A DNA stretch of 64,000 nucleotides from Augochlora pura (lineage: Eukaryota; Arthropoda; Insecta; Hymenoptera; Halictidae). Made by a program: the position numbers and the translations under genes. Positions within the stretch are counted from its first letter, which is position 1. Each line of letters starts with the position of its first letter. Location: assembly GCF_028453695.1 (NCBI RefSeq), contig NC_135776.1, positions 13,338,663 to 13,402,662 on the forward strand. The letters are read 5' to 3'. Below are positions 13,101-25,449 of the stretch, piece by piece. The notes beneath the pieces were generated by a model. That model saw nothing but the letters and a program-made list of their open reading frames with translations, searched no databases and was not told the DNA's origin.

Positions 13101-16100
13101 GAAACTTCGTAGCAAAGCACTGATAAAAAAAGACGATACGGTAGAATGCTTAACTTCGCGAGCAAAAACCGATTCTGTTATTAGCGAAAAGATTATAGCA
13201 GAATTTACTAGTACCATAATCGCCTAGTGTACGTATTTTTGTATCATTCTGTTTTACTTTGTTTCATGCAAACTTTATTATTTGTAATCTTCTGTTTATC
13301 ATATCACGTTAATTTTGCTTATTTTCATATGTATTAAAGACATGTGAAGGTACAATGTGCTAAACGAAAACTATTATTTAGTGTAATGACACAAAATTTT
13401 TGGTACAGCATTAATGTCAATATGAAACTTTAGAACTTGGTTCTTTACTTTAAAACCTCAGTTTCGATTGGATCTGTTCTGTACTCATAATATTCGGCTC
13501 ATATGTAAAAAAGTTCCTACGTAGAATGTTTTCAATAATGTCTAATATTTGCATTATAAATAAAACATTAATTTTTGTAAATGAAGCAACAGAGGGAGGG
13601 CTGCATGTAATTTTAGATTTTTCGTTTACTCGCGTAATCGAAACTATTAAATTTACACTACGTAAAAATATTTATATTTGCACGCTTTAATGAATAACCA
13701 ACGCGTTGAACCTAGCTCCAAGTTTCGGTTTTGTACGAATAAATAACGTCGGCCTAGAATGAAAAATCGTAGAGACACATTAGGCAGCGAAACTGAAATA
13801 TTGGCAATCGATTCATTTGCGCGCGATATTCATTATTGCTCGAAAAGAAATATTCCTTCGGTTGCGATTGTGCCATACCATTGGAAATCGGTATGGCCAG
13901 ACTATTTCGATGAAACCGGAATATTTGAACTCGTGAAACGTCCTTTGAAGCTCGTAGAAAATCCCGTTTTTTCCAACTCTCTATGCGCGCGCAGTTTGAG
14001 GTTTTTTGATTTCGTATAATGTTTATAAATTCAGAGATTTTTTTTGCGCCGAAAGCGATTTAAATATGCTGCAACGTTTCTGTGTTTTATGACGAAGGGT
14101 GGTTGCAATTTACCGTGTCAAACGCATCAGCTGCAATTTATTTTATGTTTACCAAGCTTCTTGCTTTTCGATGTTTTATAGATCTTTTTTCTGAAATGTT
14201 CAATGAAAAATTGTTCGATACGTTCGTAATTGAATGGTAAAAGAATATTGGAAATAGCAATACAAATAATTGCCATGACACGATGCTCTAAGTATGATAA
14301 ATGCTACATCCACTCTACTTTAAGAATTCTCATTTTGTATATTCTTTTATAAAAAATTTCATTGTATTTAAAAACACGTACTTTAAAAGCGACCATCCTT
14401 TTTACTCGTCCCTATGGGTTTTTCCCTTAATGAAATTAAATTTGTGTCTACTTTTTTTTATATTATATATTTATACGTAAAGTAAACAACATGAAAGAGT
14501 TCATAGCATTCGACTGTAATTAAACCGCTTCCTGATTACTAATTTAATGAGCTTCGCGGAAGCCTGCACTACAAGTGCAGTGAATAGAAGCTCGCGAAAC
14601 GGCTTCGTAAGTTAGCCGCTTAATGCATTGACAGCGCGCATTATGATTGCAAACCATAATCGTTCCACGGAAAATCTAACTTTTGTTTTATCGAATTAAT
14701 ATTCACAGTTTCTGAATTGCGAACATTAATTGAAAACACGTGCATCATATTAATTTACAGCATCGCAGTAAATCAAACTGCCTCGTTAACGTTAAATGGC
14801 TTGCTAAACAAAATATGATTCGTTAAGTAAAACAAATAGAGTGAATATAAAATATGGAAATATTCTCTTGCAAAATACGTTCCGCGTTGAATTATTCCGG
14901 AAATTCGATTCACGATCTCCCTAACAGAAAACATGCGTTTTTCCAGAAGCAAATTTTTCCACGGAACCTGCAACAACGGCACAACAATCCACTATTTTTT
15001 GCGTTGTCCAAATACGCTTCGCTTACGTAAACCAATTCTTCCCGGCATTTTACGAGTAGAAAATACAAACGTGAAATCTCCGCCTCGCTAGAGTATTGAT
15101 TAACGTCATCTGTATAGATAAAGCTAGATTGGTTGAATGAAACATACAATCGGGAAAATACAGAACGTAATTTTGTTCACTGTGTTGTTACGACGACGAA
15201 GAATAAAACAACTCCTGCTTTACGTTTTCAAGTTTATTGAAAAACGGTTTCAAATATTCATTGTTCACGCACGCTTCGATTACATATACTCTCGTTTCAT
15301 TTTTCATCCATTACTTTATTTATACAGAATTATGTTTGTCGCGGTAAAATATCCCAACAAATATCTTATTTTACAAGTATGGAAGTATCATTTTTAAGAA
15401 CAACACGTGTATTACACGTGTACAGTATACATTAATGTAATAAGATTTGTCTAAGTGAACGCATCAAAGAGATTTGGAGGCCAATTTTATTTCCTTAAAT
15501 GCAATATATTTTATCACTACCGAAGCATTTGTGATGAAAAATCATCGATTTGGAATATATTTTAATTTTAGTAATGCACAGTGTACGGGGCAATGACGAG
15601 AACTTAAGAACAGTAGAACATAATTTTTGAACAATTCCGACGGAGAATAAATAAAAGCATTTCGTGTAAGTCCGGTGGCAGTTCAGTTATGCAGTCGATA
15701 GCGGGAGGAATCAAAGGTGTGAAAGAAGGTTTTTAGGACGCGTAACAAAAGGTCGTTAATGTACGTGTAAGCGAAAGGGGAAACGGACGAAGTTCGAGGC
15801 AGTTCCGCGCGTACTGGAATACTTAGGGTGAAAGAACCGAGAGATAAAGGAACGGGCCTGCCAAAAGCAATTACGGAAACTTTGTCCCGAATGACCGCGT
15901 CATTTCCAGTCTGACAACCCTTCCGCTAAAACGGTTGAAGTTCGCTGATCCTCGATCGACAAAGAATTCATTGCTGGGTATCTGCCGATGATGGACGAAT
16001 AATACGGTGAAATTGTTGCACGGCGAAAACGTCAACGCCGCTATCAGAACAACTACAAGAATAAAGCAGCTGATTCCCGGAGAAATTGAATCGAGTTCGA

Positions 16101-17383
16101 GATTAACATCGCGACCTAGAACTACTTCAGCTGGCCAATCAAATTGTTGTAATATCTTCGCGTGCAAAAACATTGATTAAATCATACAAAATACCAGGAA
16201 ATATTTGTATGGTATTTATAAATGAAAGAAATTCATTTCCAATGGGGAAATAATTTTGACGATTTGTTGTTAGATTTATTTCCGTATAGCTAAAGGTGTT
16301 TGTCGACAATTAATCGAAAAATTTAAATAGTTTTATTCGAGCCCAGCTCGCGGACCACTGAAGACGACAGTATGAAAAAAAAGGAAAAATGAAACTAATT
16401 TGATCATGACCGTTGCGACATCTCAAGCTTTAAAAGGGATCGTAGAGCGAAATTGCAGGGTAATCTGCTAGTGGAAGCCTCGTCGTTCAGGGTAAAGCTC
16501 CATTTTATTTAATGAAGTCACATTTTTAGTGCAACCAGCTCCTATTGTAAGTGTAGCTACCATTATATATATATGCACGCTTCCCCCATGTAATTGCATT
16601 TAATACAACCACAAAGAAGTAATTAATACCTCTTCTATGAGAATAGCATTTTATGTTGACAGTTTTTAATGGAATAATTGATTAATTCTTTCAGATAAAA
16701 ATTGATAAAACGATGGCGGATCCTAGTTGCCACTTTCTGTCATTACTGTTTCTTTTTTGCATAGAAAATTGACCACCTTACTTTGCTTGAACATAATATT
16801 CATGACTATAAAGTGTAGCTACTCTAGCGTGAACTTTTGGTAAAATCAGTTCTTCTTTTTTTCCATACAGTTCTTCTTTTCCGAAACAATTCGGCCAACG
16901 CGTTCGGCAACTCTAAATTCGAGGACCATTCTCGCCCATTCAATACAGAGAGTGGCTGGTAAAAAACCGTGCTGAATATTTTCCTAAGATTTACTTTCTG
17001 CCATGGTTGTATCAAAATCGGCGAGTATCGCTACGATACGTTCCCTTTAGACCGAATGCGAGCCAACCATTTTTCTGAGTATTTCAAGGGCTGTCTTTTA
17101 TCCTCGCTCGGAAACGTCGATCAGATCTAAAGAAAGTCTCCACCTTTGTCACATTTTCGCTAGTATCTGCAGCGCAGGATCTTCTAAACCGTGGATCATT
17201 TTTCACAGACTGTCAGCAACATAAAAATCCCTTACACTAATAAAAAATACATGCCGATCTTTGTGAACCCGTTTACTGAATATTTTTCGCAGCGATCAGG
17301 ACAATATATATTAGCAAAAGTGTAAAAATTTTATACATAGAATATAAAAATATTAAATATCATATCATGATCATAAATCTTTA
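10182..17383. other. Long AT-rich non-coding stretch
   Basis: Seven kilobases without a supported gene or recognisable mobile element. An open frame of 114 codons at 12692-13036 has no domain. Two CACGTG motifs sit 11 bp apart at 15404 and 15415. A run of TA repeats is at 16565-16575. Confidence 0.5.
15404..15420. promoter_or_regulatory. Paired CACGTG E-box motifs
   Basis: Two CACGTG hexamers at 15404-15409 and 15415-15420, together forming a longer near-palindrome. CACGTG is the site of bHLH factors such as Clock/Cycle and Myc/Max in animals. No promoter is visible beside them, so a regulatory role is only possible. Confidence 0.25.
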
Positions 17384-17387
17384 TTAA

Positions 17388-17683
17388 CCCTTTGCACTCC
17401 GAATTTTTTTTCAATTTCGTTACCAGCAGCTTCCAACGCTTTTAAGTATTTTATTTGATATTTATTTTAACTATAAGGCAATTTAAATAAATAAAGGATG
17501 AAACAAATTCACTTAAACACCGGTTTTATTTACACTATTGTCATATTTTGAAATTTTCAAGGGTATGACATCTTCTAGACATCTATTTATTTGGACATGA
17601 AATAATATCGAGTGGGACTCGACAATGGAGCTGCTCAGATAAAAACTAATACCGAGTCACACTCGACATAGGCGTGCAAAGGG
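17388..17683. mobile_element. TTAA-flanked miniature element, family a
   Basis: Ends CCCTTTGCACTCCGAA and GCGTGCAAAGGG with TTAA at 17384-17387 and 17684-17687; 296 bp. CGAGT cac ACTCG at 17653-17665 forms a small stem just inside the right end, and a related GAGTGGGACTCG lies farther in. Non-coding. Confidence 0.8.
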
Positions 17684-19067
17684 TTAATTTCAAGTTATTG
17701 TTATATATACTAGATTATACATGTATTATAATATATAATACATTGTATGATATAATAACGTGAAGTTCTGAATAATATCTAAATAGCTTTTTGCGCCAGT
17801 TTATCGTCTTCAATAATCAAGTGAACATTATCACAGTAATTACAATATAAACGCAAGTAAGTTTCTAATGACGTCATCATATTTCGATAGCGTCGCCAGT
17901 TCCTCGTAGTGTGTTCGGTCTGCTTACTTTTTGGAAATAGCTCGCGGAAACTTTGGCAACTCGTGACGTGCAATCAATAAGAACAATGTATACAATTTCG
18001 TATCTTCAGCTACTTAGATGAACTGAACGACACTATCGAGGACACAAGTGAAGCATTACTGGAATGACTAAACAAACGATGCAAAACTTCGACGTGCAAA
18101 CATTTAGACTGCGTCACTCCAGAAGTAAGCAATCCTCCTTGTAATTATCGAATGAAAGTTTGAGTAGCATCTACATGGTATCTTTCGTCTATATTTCAAC
18201 GTCGAATGATAATATTGCAACGTGGAATGTTACGGGTCATGGTACTTTTTTTTTTATATCTAACGTTAACCAATTTAAAGTTAGCGAAATAAATCAGCAG
18301 TTAAAAGTTTGCTACACAACTTATCAAATATTGCAGTTCAATCGTAATTAAATTTATAAAACCTGACGAGCGTGCTTGTAACTTCTAACATTGAACTATA
18401 TGTATATTGGTTATACTTTCCGATCATAATTTCACTTGGGATTAAAAAGTTATCGTGAACGCAAAATTCGACGGGTTGTTAATCGGTGATTAAAAGGAAC
18501 AATTAAAAGCAGTTACACATACATATATCGAACCGCGGCTGCCTGTAACCTCATGTAATTAGAAAAACAACAGCAAGACCAAGCTGCTGATTTTTTAATT
18601 GAATTAAAAGTTAATACAGAAACCAGTTTGACGCACGTCCGAGGATACACGATATCGACTAATTGCTAATAAGTGCAAAACAAATATTGTTTCAATCACG
18701 GTTCCTCGATAACGTCATTAAGTCCAGCGACTGCTGATTGCGAGAGAGCAGACCGTGAACAGAGCGTATGACGAACGAATTAAATTGCCAAAAATAACAA
18801 GATAAAAGGATTATTCGTTGCAATCGAACCGCTGCGCTGCTCCCGCCGCGCTTCTCCCGACGACAATGGCTTTCTAACTGCAGAAAGAGCGAAGCGATGG
18901 TCGATAATTACTCGATTGAAATCGAATTTGTTTACATACTCCTCCGACCGACTCATTCTTTTCTTTGTGTTTTTATATTTCGTCAATCTTGTGCCAGCTT
19001 TTCCGGTTGTAATGACTCCTCGCGTTCGTATTTTTTATTTTAAAGCTGCGCTTTTGCCGTTCTTCGA

Positions 19068-19398
19068 TACGCTAAATTTAGTAAGCTTTTACGCTGTTAA
19101 TTGAACTGCTAAATTTTATACAATATTTGGAATACACGAATTAAATTCTCCTTCTTTAAAATAGATAGTTTTAGATATATTTGATATTAAAATTAGATAT
19201 TAGATATTTTATTATAGCAGCTATTGAATATTCTAAATTTAAAAAGCTTTTATGCTGTTAATTGAACTCCTAAATTTGATACAATATTTGGAATACACGA
19301 ATGAAATTACCCTTTTTTAAAAAATAGATATTTTTAGGTATATTAGATATTGAAATTAGATATCAGATATTTGATTATATTAGTTATTGAATATTGTA
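19068..19398. repeat. Tandem duplication, unit about 161-165 bp
   Basis: Two adjacent copies of a segment beginning CTAAATTTA..AAGCTTTTA and ending with TATTGAATATT. The marker AAGCTTTTAYGCTGTTAATT starts at 19083 and again at 19244. Copies differ by scattered substitutions and small gaps, so the duplication is not recent. Non-coding. Confidence 0.85.
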
Positions 19399-20183
19399 TA
19401 TTATATTGCATCAGAGATTATATGTCAAATATAATACAACTAATGTGAAATAATACGATACTACGCGATATTCAAGTATGAAAATGAGTATGAAATCGTG
19501 CGTGAAAACATATTCACAAGTGGTTGAGAGAATAAAGCTGGCATGTAACATTTTCAGGAAAATCAGGTTATGTTACGCGTTCAAATTGAAGTTTGTACAT
19601 AGTTGGAAATTCACGAAATCATAAAATAACGTACTACAATCTGGATGAAAGCTGCTGCATAAACTATGCCCTTTGAACTTTGTAATTATATAATGTGACA
19701 AGTATATTACTTCCGTTTTCTGAACTAGTTCTAGCATTACTATAATTTATATTAATACATTTTTTTTTAATTTATATAAACACAGGGTTCGAAAGATCAG
19801 AACGAAAGGGGTTGATTTCAATGACATTGTCTGATGACAATATATAACGTGTTCGGACTCATTGTATTGTTACTAATTATTGACAGATTAACAGTTTGAT
19901 AATAAAATCGATATCATGAGTTTTTCCCATATCATTTTTGTTTGACAAGGATAGAAAAAGTATTAGCTCGTATCCGGAAACGGAAGTATCGATAATCGAT
20001 AGACGTGTACAGTCTATTGCCTCCCCACCTCCTGGCGGTGTTTTTCATCTGTCACTTCAGAATCCGACCAAAATTATCATGATCACTTTCATTTTCGATG
20101 GTATTTGCTCCATTTGCTTTGCAAAGTAAACGTGATATTTCTGCAAGAACGAAATGTCGATAATATATTTAGCATATTAAATA

Positions 20184-20345
20184 TTAGACCTACCGGAAAA
20201 TTCTGTCTGTTCTTAAAAAGAAAGAAAACAATAAATTTTGTATGCACCTAATATTTATTGTATTATTATAATAATTTAATATAATAGCAACTTATACCCT
20301 GCTGCCAGCTTGATGGCGATTTATTAATATCATCTTTGAGAAATA
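20184..20345. mobile_element. Fragment of a mariner-type element, one end only
   Basis: TA followed by TTAGACCTACCGGAAAATTC, the same terminal repeat as the miniature at 56190-56404. Similarity continues through the ATAAATTTT..ATATTTATT region. The text around 20298-20325 (GCTGCCAGCTTGATGGCGAT) is not in the 56190 copy and may come from a longer family member. No right terminal repeat is present; the right limit is approximate. Confidence 0.6.
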
Positions 20346-20600
20346 TATGTAATAATTATATAATATATATAATAATTCTATATTATCAATTAAAGTGTAC
20401 AATTACATTTATATAATAAATCCTGACCAAAACTGATGAAATACGAAAACAACGATATCTCCGAAATCGCATGCGTTAATTAAGAATTAAACGCGGTGTT
20501 TACTGCACTTATCAAAAACATTTCAAGCAGCAGCGATTATACGGCGAGACGAGCTCAAATCAGCATCGACCAAAGCAAATAATCGAATTTAATGACTGCA

Positions 20601-20730
20601 GCAAGAGAACAGTAAAGTCTGGACCGATATTGCTGGCGTTGCATTTTCCGAAAGCAAAGGATGGCGAACAATGATCGCGCAGCGCTCAATTCTCTCTCAA
20701 ACAATTTCTTTCCACCCCTTTTCTCCTATC
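20601..20730. repeat. Spaced direct repeat, copy 1
   Basis: Starts GCAAGAGAACAGTAAAG and runs through CAATTCTCTCT to a pyrimidine-rich end. It matches 21021-21155 over about 130 bp, with roughly four of five bases shared by eye. Not recognised as a known element. Confidence 0.75.
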
Positions 20731-21020
20731 CACATACCCTCCATCTCTTTCTGTCCCCATGATAGAAATTATTATATGACGTATAAACGATAAAAATATG
20801 ATTTATTGTAGAAGCTCGCGTATCTTAATTTCACAAGACTGTGAATATTTATTTCGTTTCTTAATTGTATCAACTTGCCATTTGTCGTTTAATTATTGCC
20901 TCTGTTTTACGTTTTCATGTACGCATTCCTGCAACAAATGCATAAAATCCGCTCTCTAAACGCGACTAAATTGTTCGTCACTCCAGCCCATTGCTCTCAG
21001 TAATTAAATAGCGAAAATAT

Positions 21021-21155
21021 CAGCGAGAGAACAGTAAAGCCTAGCACCGATATCGCTGGCGTTGCCTGTTCCGAAGGCAAAGGATAGCAAACAATAATCG
21101 CGCAACACCCAATTCTCTCTCGGTCAATTTCTTTTCCACCCCCATCCGCCTCTCC
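21021..21155. repeat. Spaced direct repeat, copy 2
   Basis: Starts CAGCGAGAGAACAGTAAAGC and shares the GATATCGCTGGCGTTGC and CAATTCTCTCT blocks with copy 1 at 20601, about 420 bp upstream in the same orientation. The minus-strand open frames of about 120 codons across it are not supported as coding. Confidence 0.75.
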
Positions 21156-21751
21156 CCATATCTCTTTTTTTCTCTGTCCGTACCTGCGAAATCTCGGGGA
21201 TATGGATGCGGCGGGCGTTTGAAACCCTGTACAAACCGATTCGCACAATGCCGACGAGAAGAAATAGATTTTCCACCTAACGAGACGGAAACCAACAAAT
21301 AGCGATGTGAGGTCGTGCGTGCAGGTGGCCCACTGCCAACAACACATGATAAAACACAAGCAGTGCTAGGTTTTTGTGCCGGCGGCGCAGCAGCGGCTGT
21401 CCAGAACAAAACGCTTTTCGTCTGCGTCTCGTCATTTCTACTGCACGTTCGACCGTGAGAAAGTAATTGCAGATTTCACGAGGAAGAGGACATACGTATT
21501 CCTTTTCCGTTCGTGATCAGCGATACCAAATACCTAGGCAGTTGATATTCTCTCCTTTCTCCTCGCGTCTTGCAACCAGTTAACTGTAGCGATCTCTTTG
21601 CAGAGCGCCCACCAGTGTCTGTCGAGATAATCAAGCGATGATTATAGATGACGGGTATAGTCGTCAAACAGAGAGCATGTGGTATTTGTTTCTTCCATTT
21701 CGTCTCGATTTCTAAATATTTTTAACAGATTAAAATTTATTTATGTATTAT

Positions 21752-21830
21752 AATTATATATACAATATAATTATTATATAATTATATATACAATATAATT
21801 ATTATATAATTATATATATAGAATATAATT
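21752..21830. repeat. AT-only tandem repeat, 28-bp unit, 2.8 copies
   Basis: Units begin AATTATATATA at 21752, 21780 and 21808. Only A and T apart from one C or G per unit. Confidence 0.8.
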
Positions 21831-21950
21831 TAGTTTTCGCCAGAATTATAATTTAAATATCAAATTGTAACAAAATTTTATGGATATAGTCGTCATGACT
21901 CAAAATTCTGCCACATTTCCGTGACGGATATAGTCGTCAAATGTCTTTAA

Positions 21951-22194
21951 CGCCTTGCCGTGCTCTAACGAGTCAGACTCGTGATGGAGATTTCTAGTAA
22001 TAAGCTATCAGGTATGAATATTCATCCGTTCCTTTAACTGGGAATAAAATTTTGTTCCCTCGTTACCAATATTTAAACATTGAAGTAGATATAAGCACAC
22101 GATAAATATAAAATTTCCTTTTTCATCTAAGAATTTAGTGCGATCGAAGAAATTCTAATCGTGAAATTTCTAAAGAAAATGGCACGGCAAGGGG
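21951..22194. mobile_element. TTAA-flanked miniature element, family b
   Basis: TTAA at 21947-21950 and 22195-22198 enclose 244 bp with ends CGCCTTGCCGTGC and GCACGGCAAGGGG. ACGAGTC a GACTCGT (21968-21982) is a perfect 7-bp-arm palindrome just inside the left end. It aligns in reverse orientation with 23742-23976. The interior is AT-rich and non-coding. Confidence 0.85.
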
Positions 22195-22198
22195 TTAA

Positions 22199-23737
22199 AA
22201 TGTGGGACGGCTGTTCTGAGACGTTTTCAAGCGTTTACCAAAATGCTAAAAATCGATTTACCAAAATGCTAAAAAATCGTGCATCGTTGTCCCTTGATAA
22301 ATGAAATTTCTTTCCTAATAACATGCAACTACTTTATTAAAAAGTGGTCTTTTCGAGTACGGAGAAATGAATTTGGAATCGGATCCCTGGTAGACGCGTT
22401 ATTAACAGACCGTTTGGCAAACGCATTTTCTTGACGTCTTGCGTCTCAATCCAAATAGTCAGTGACGTATCATGAATCTCGAGACGCAAAGCGGCAGTTA
22501 GCTGATCCGCTAAGTACACGCCCCCCTTGAGCTCGGTCCCTCGCGGGCTAATCCTTGTAGAGGATTTCACCCTCGCATGTGAAGTGACAGCAGATAGCTA
22601 TCAGTTTGACAAGTAATTGCCCACAACTTGTAAATCATCTTCTGACTTATCAACCGTACGACTATCCCGGCGGGTTGCTCGCACAGAGAATAAACTAGGT
22701 AAACGTTTATGGGATCATGGAATTATTTTCACTAATTAAAGCACGCGTAACAAGCTTGTATTTCATAAATAAACTATTTGATTTCAAGCCTTAGTAAATA
22801 AATAAAAAAGTAAGAATATTGTAGATAGGTGTGAGGTTATCTTTATTAAGATAGTACAACTTCTGGTAATAAGTATTTGGCTAGTAGCAAAAGTAAAGAA
22901 TTAATTTTAAAGAACCTGATTATTTGCACCTCGAATGCTGTGACATAAATTAGAAATCTTGACGACTTTAAATTTAACACATATCGAATAAATATGAGAC
23001 TCAAAATTTCGAGAAATTATTGAAGAAAATTAAGGAAAACCTGTGCCATTTGGGAGTTAACATTTTCGGCACAGCGTGTACATAGTGCAAACGCGGAGCC
23101 GATTGCCCAAGGTAAAACGTACGCAAAATTTTACAATTTCATCGGCGCTTTCCCGAACAGTTTCCATAAATATTTTCCGAGGACACGGCAAAAGTCGAAT
23201 AGGGTGGATTCAGCCGTGAACTTCGAAATAATATCGAAACTTATTTCCAGTGGTACACAATCGAATGAAATTCTGGGGTCGGCCGCGTGCAGGCAACTGC
23301 ATTGTCTGCATGCATTTCAGCCGGCCGACGCGGGGCGTCGCGGCTTCCCTGCAAGTTTCGTGGCTGGAACGATAAAGTATAAAAGTTGTATGCGTTCCAG
23401 CGTTTTGTACCACCGCTGCATAAGTGTCAACAAGTTATTTGAAAAATGCGACCGCGGCTGATTCGGCAGAGACAGATTCGGCTGTCGCGTCGCAATAACT
23501 TTGCCGTATAAACTCGACCGGAGGCGTCTCCACCAAGTTATTTGTGTTCCTCGAATTACTTCTGCGAACTATTCGAAAGATATGACACGCTGGACGCGCG
23601 GACCGATGACTTGCCAGCGTGTAGTTGTCAACGACAAAACAGTCGCCATTCGTCGCAAATTTACGCAATTATAAATGCTCTCATTACTCGTAAATTGATC
23701 AATTTTTACCGTCTTGGATTATCTTGATCAAGCGTGT
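22199..23737. other. Non-coding stretch
   Basis: Open frames of 60-85 codons on both strands overlap near 23204-23727 in a moderately GC-rich patch; none shows a domain. Nothing else recognised. Confidence 0.5.
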
Positions 23738-23741
23738 TTCA

Positions 23742-23976
23742 CCCCTAGCAGTACTTTTATCAGCGCAGTTGCAATGATTAAATAATTTTCGATTGAAATA
23801 ATTTCTTAGAGGAGAAATAAAATTAATATTTATATCGTGCTTACAATTATTTCAGCGCTTAAATATTAGTGGCAGAATTTTAATTCGACTTAAAAAGACG
23901 AAATAACATTCATACTCAACAGGTTATTGTTAGAAATCATAATCACGAGTCAGACTCGTGAAAGTATGGCAAGGGG
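23742..23976. mobile_element. TTAA-flanked miniature element, family b
   Basis: Right end GGCAAGGGG followed by TTAA (23977-23980); left end CCCCTAGCAGTAC preceded by TTCA (23738-23741), one base off TTAA. CACGAGTC a GACTCGTG (23944-23960) is a perfect 8-bp-arm palindrome just inside the right end. The body aligns with the reverse complement of the copy at 21951. Confidence 0.8.
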
Positions 23977-24048
23977 TTAACCAGATAGCTACTGCAACTT
24001 CTTTGAAAAGCTTGTCACGAAGACTAAACGATGACGAGTATACTATAG

Positions 24049-24165
24049 TTCGCGCGCAAGAAGACAGCACCTTTGTATTTATATTCTCCCTCCTACTGGC
24101 TGCACCAGTGAGACAGCTAGTAGGAGGGGGAATCTAAAAGCAGAGGTGCCTTCTTGTCGTGCGAA
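24049..24165. ncRNA. Near-complete 117-nt hairpin (fold-back or RNA precursor)
   Basis: The left arm (24049-24102) pairs with the right arm (about 24114-24165) over about 52 bp with a few mismatches and one 3-nt gap, leaving a loop of about 11 nt around CACCAGTGAGA. Key paired blocks are CAAGAAG/CTTCTTG, GCACCT/AGGTGC and CCCTCCTACT/AGTAGGAGGG. Arm length and loop size fit a long miRNA precursor, but a fold-back mobile element would look the same. It lies 68 bp right of a family b miniature element. No known miRNA was recognised. Strand of transcription cannot be told. Confidence 0.4.
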
Positions 24166-24599
24166 AACAATACCTAATACAAACACTATATGTCTACACT
24201 GTTATTGTAATAATTATTTCTTGATTCATTTCGTTTCAACTCTCAAATGTCCAAAACATTATTAAATCGACGAATAGATTTTCGTATGAAGAATGAAAAA
24301 TCATTTCGTCTTTATATTATTTCGTTTATATTTAGTTTCTAATTAGGTATTTATTACAAAACGTTTAAAGAGGATTCAAGCGATTTGGTCCAATTTGAAA
24401 AAGGTATTGCGTTCGAAAACGTGTTAACATACTTTCCGACGCGAGTGTACCTATCAAAGCTTTAGCACCGGTAGGGTTTTTACAGGGGACGATAGAATCT
24501 TTATTTATACCAAGCGCTCATTTATCTGGACATTAGCATCTTCTCTCGAAACGATGAATACGTTGAGATAAATCTTTTTTGCATGTTGCACAGTTGTAT

Positions 24600-25210
24600 A
24601 TTGCATGATGCAAGCGGCGTGTACGTGTTATCGGGAGGGTTTCTCCGGTTGCCGCGTTATCTGGCCGTATTTCTCCGCAGATGCTCGCACTGTTTTTATT
24701 TCAACATCGATTTCTAATATCCGTATTAAGCGTGCTTCGAATCGGATTTCAAGTGCGCTTCCGTTCGCGAACACGCCGCGGAACGCAACGACGGTGGCCG
24801 CCGCGCCGCGCGGTGTATTCCTTCTTCCAGTAAATGTGCATCGTTATTTACGCTCGATCCGGTATAATCCCTTCCTTTCAGGGCTAGCGAGCCGCGCGGA
24901 GGCACGCCCACACCACATAAAAATCGATTTACCAGGCGTTGATCTGCTCGAATAATCGAGCAAGAAATCGACGCCGCACAATAGAAATATTTATGTGTCG
25001 GGGAGGTGGGCACGGAAGCATTACCGCAGCTACGCTAGCAATTTTCTCGGCGTATCGAATTACTGGGAAATAAGAGGGATAGTCGCGGAAAAGGGAACCT
25101 CGCGGCGGACAAAGAAACTTTATGTACAGCCGCGGCCAATATCGCGCTGTCTTCGTCCTGCGTGTATGCGTTCTCACATTGCTGTGTACCTGTATTACGT
25201 CTAGCAAAAA
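24600..25210. other. GC- and CpG-rich island
   Basis: CpG-dense block with overlapping plus and minus open frames of 69-116 codons, none with a recognisable domain. It may be regulatory or an upstream exon region; unsupported beyond composition. Confidence 0.35.
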
Positions 25211-25383
25211 TCCTGCTAAATTACAGATGTACAAAGCGAGGTTTCTACATTTAAAAGTTGTCGCCTGTTGTGCTTGTTTTTAATACACTTTCAAAATTAT
25301 CGAAGAGTCATTGGCGTAACTGCGAGCTCTGCGTACATGTTCCCGTGAATTGACAGGAAATTGACAGGCTGTCCCAAAAGTGG

Positions 25384-25449
25384 CTCATTTGAAGTAAAAT
25401 TATCCTTTATCAAATCACTGGGGAGCTCGGTCTCAGACCGGTGAAAAGG
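25384..25449. repeat. Possible remnant end of a TTAA miniature element
   Basis: The palindrome CGGTCT c AGACCG (25428-25440) is followed by GTGAAAAGG and TTAA near 25450, the same order (stem, terminal repeat, TTAA) as in the intact elements. A TTATCCTTT at about 25400 could be the other end of a very short remnant. Too eroded to assign. Confidence 0.25.

Larger units (their letters stand above)
17688..21946. other. Non-coding stretch with duplications
   Basis: No gene supported. Holds a tandem duplication (19068-19398), a mariner-type end (20184), a spaced direct repeat (20601/21021) and a short AT-rich tandem repeat (21752), each listed separately. Confidence 0.5.

Noticed and set aside
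15871..16173. Minus-strand 100-codon frame with a hydrophobic stretch as a membrane protein
   Set aside because: One hydrophobic segment alone is weak evidence; no other support.
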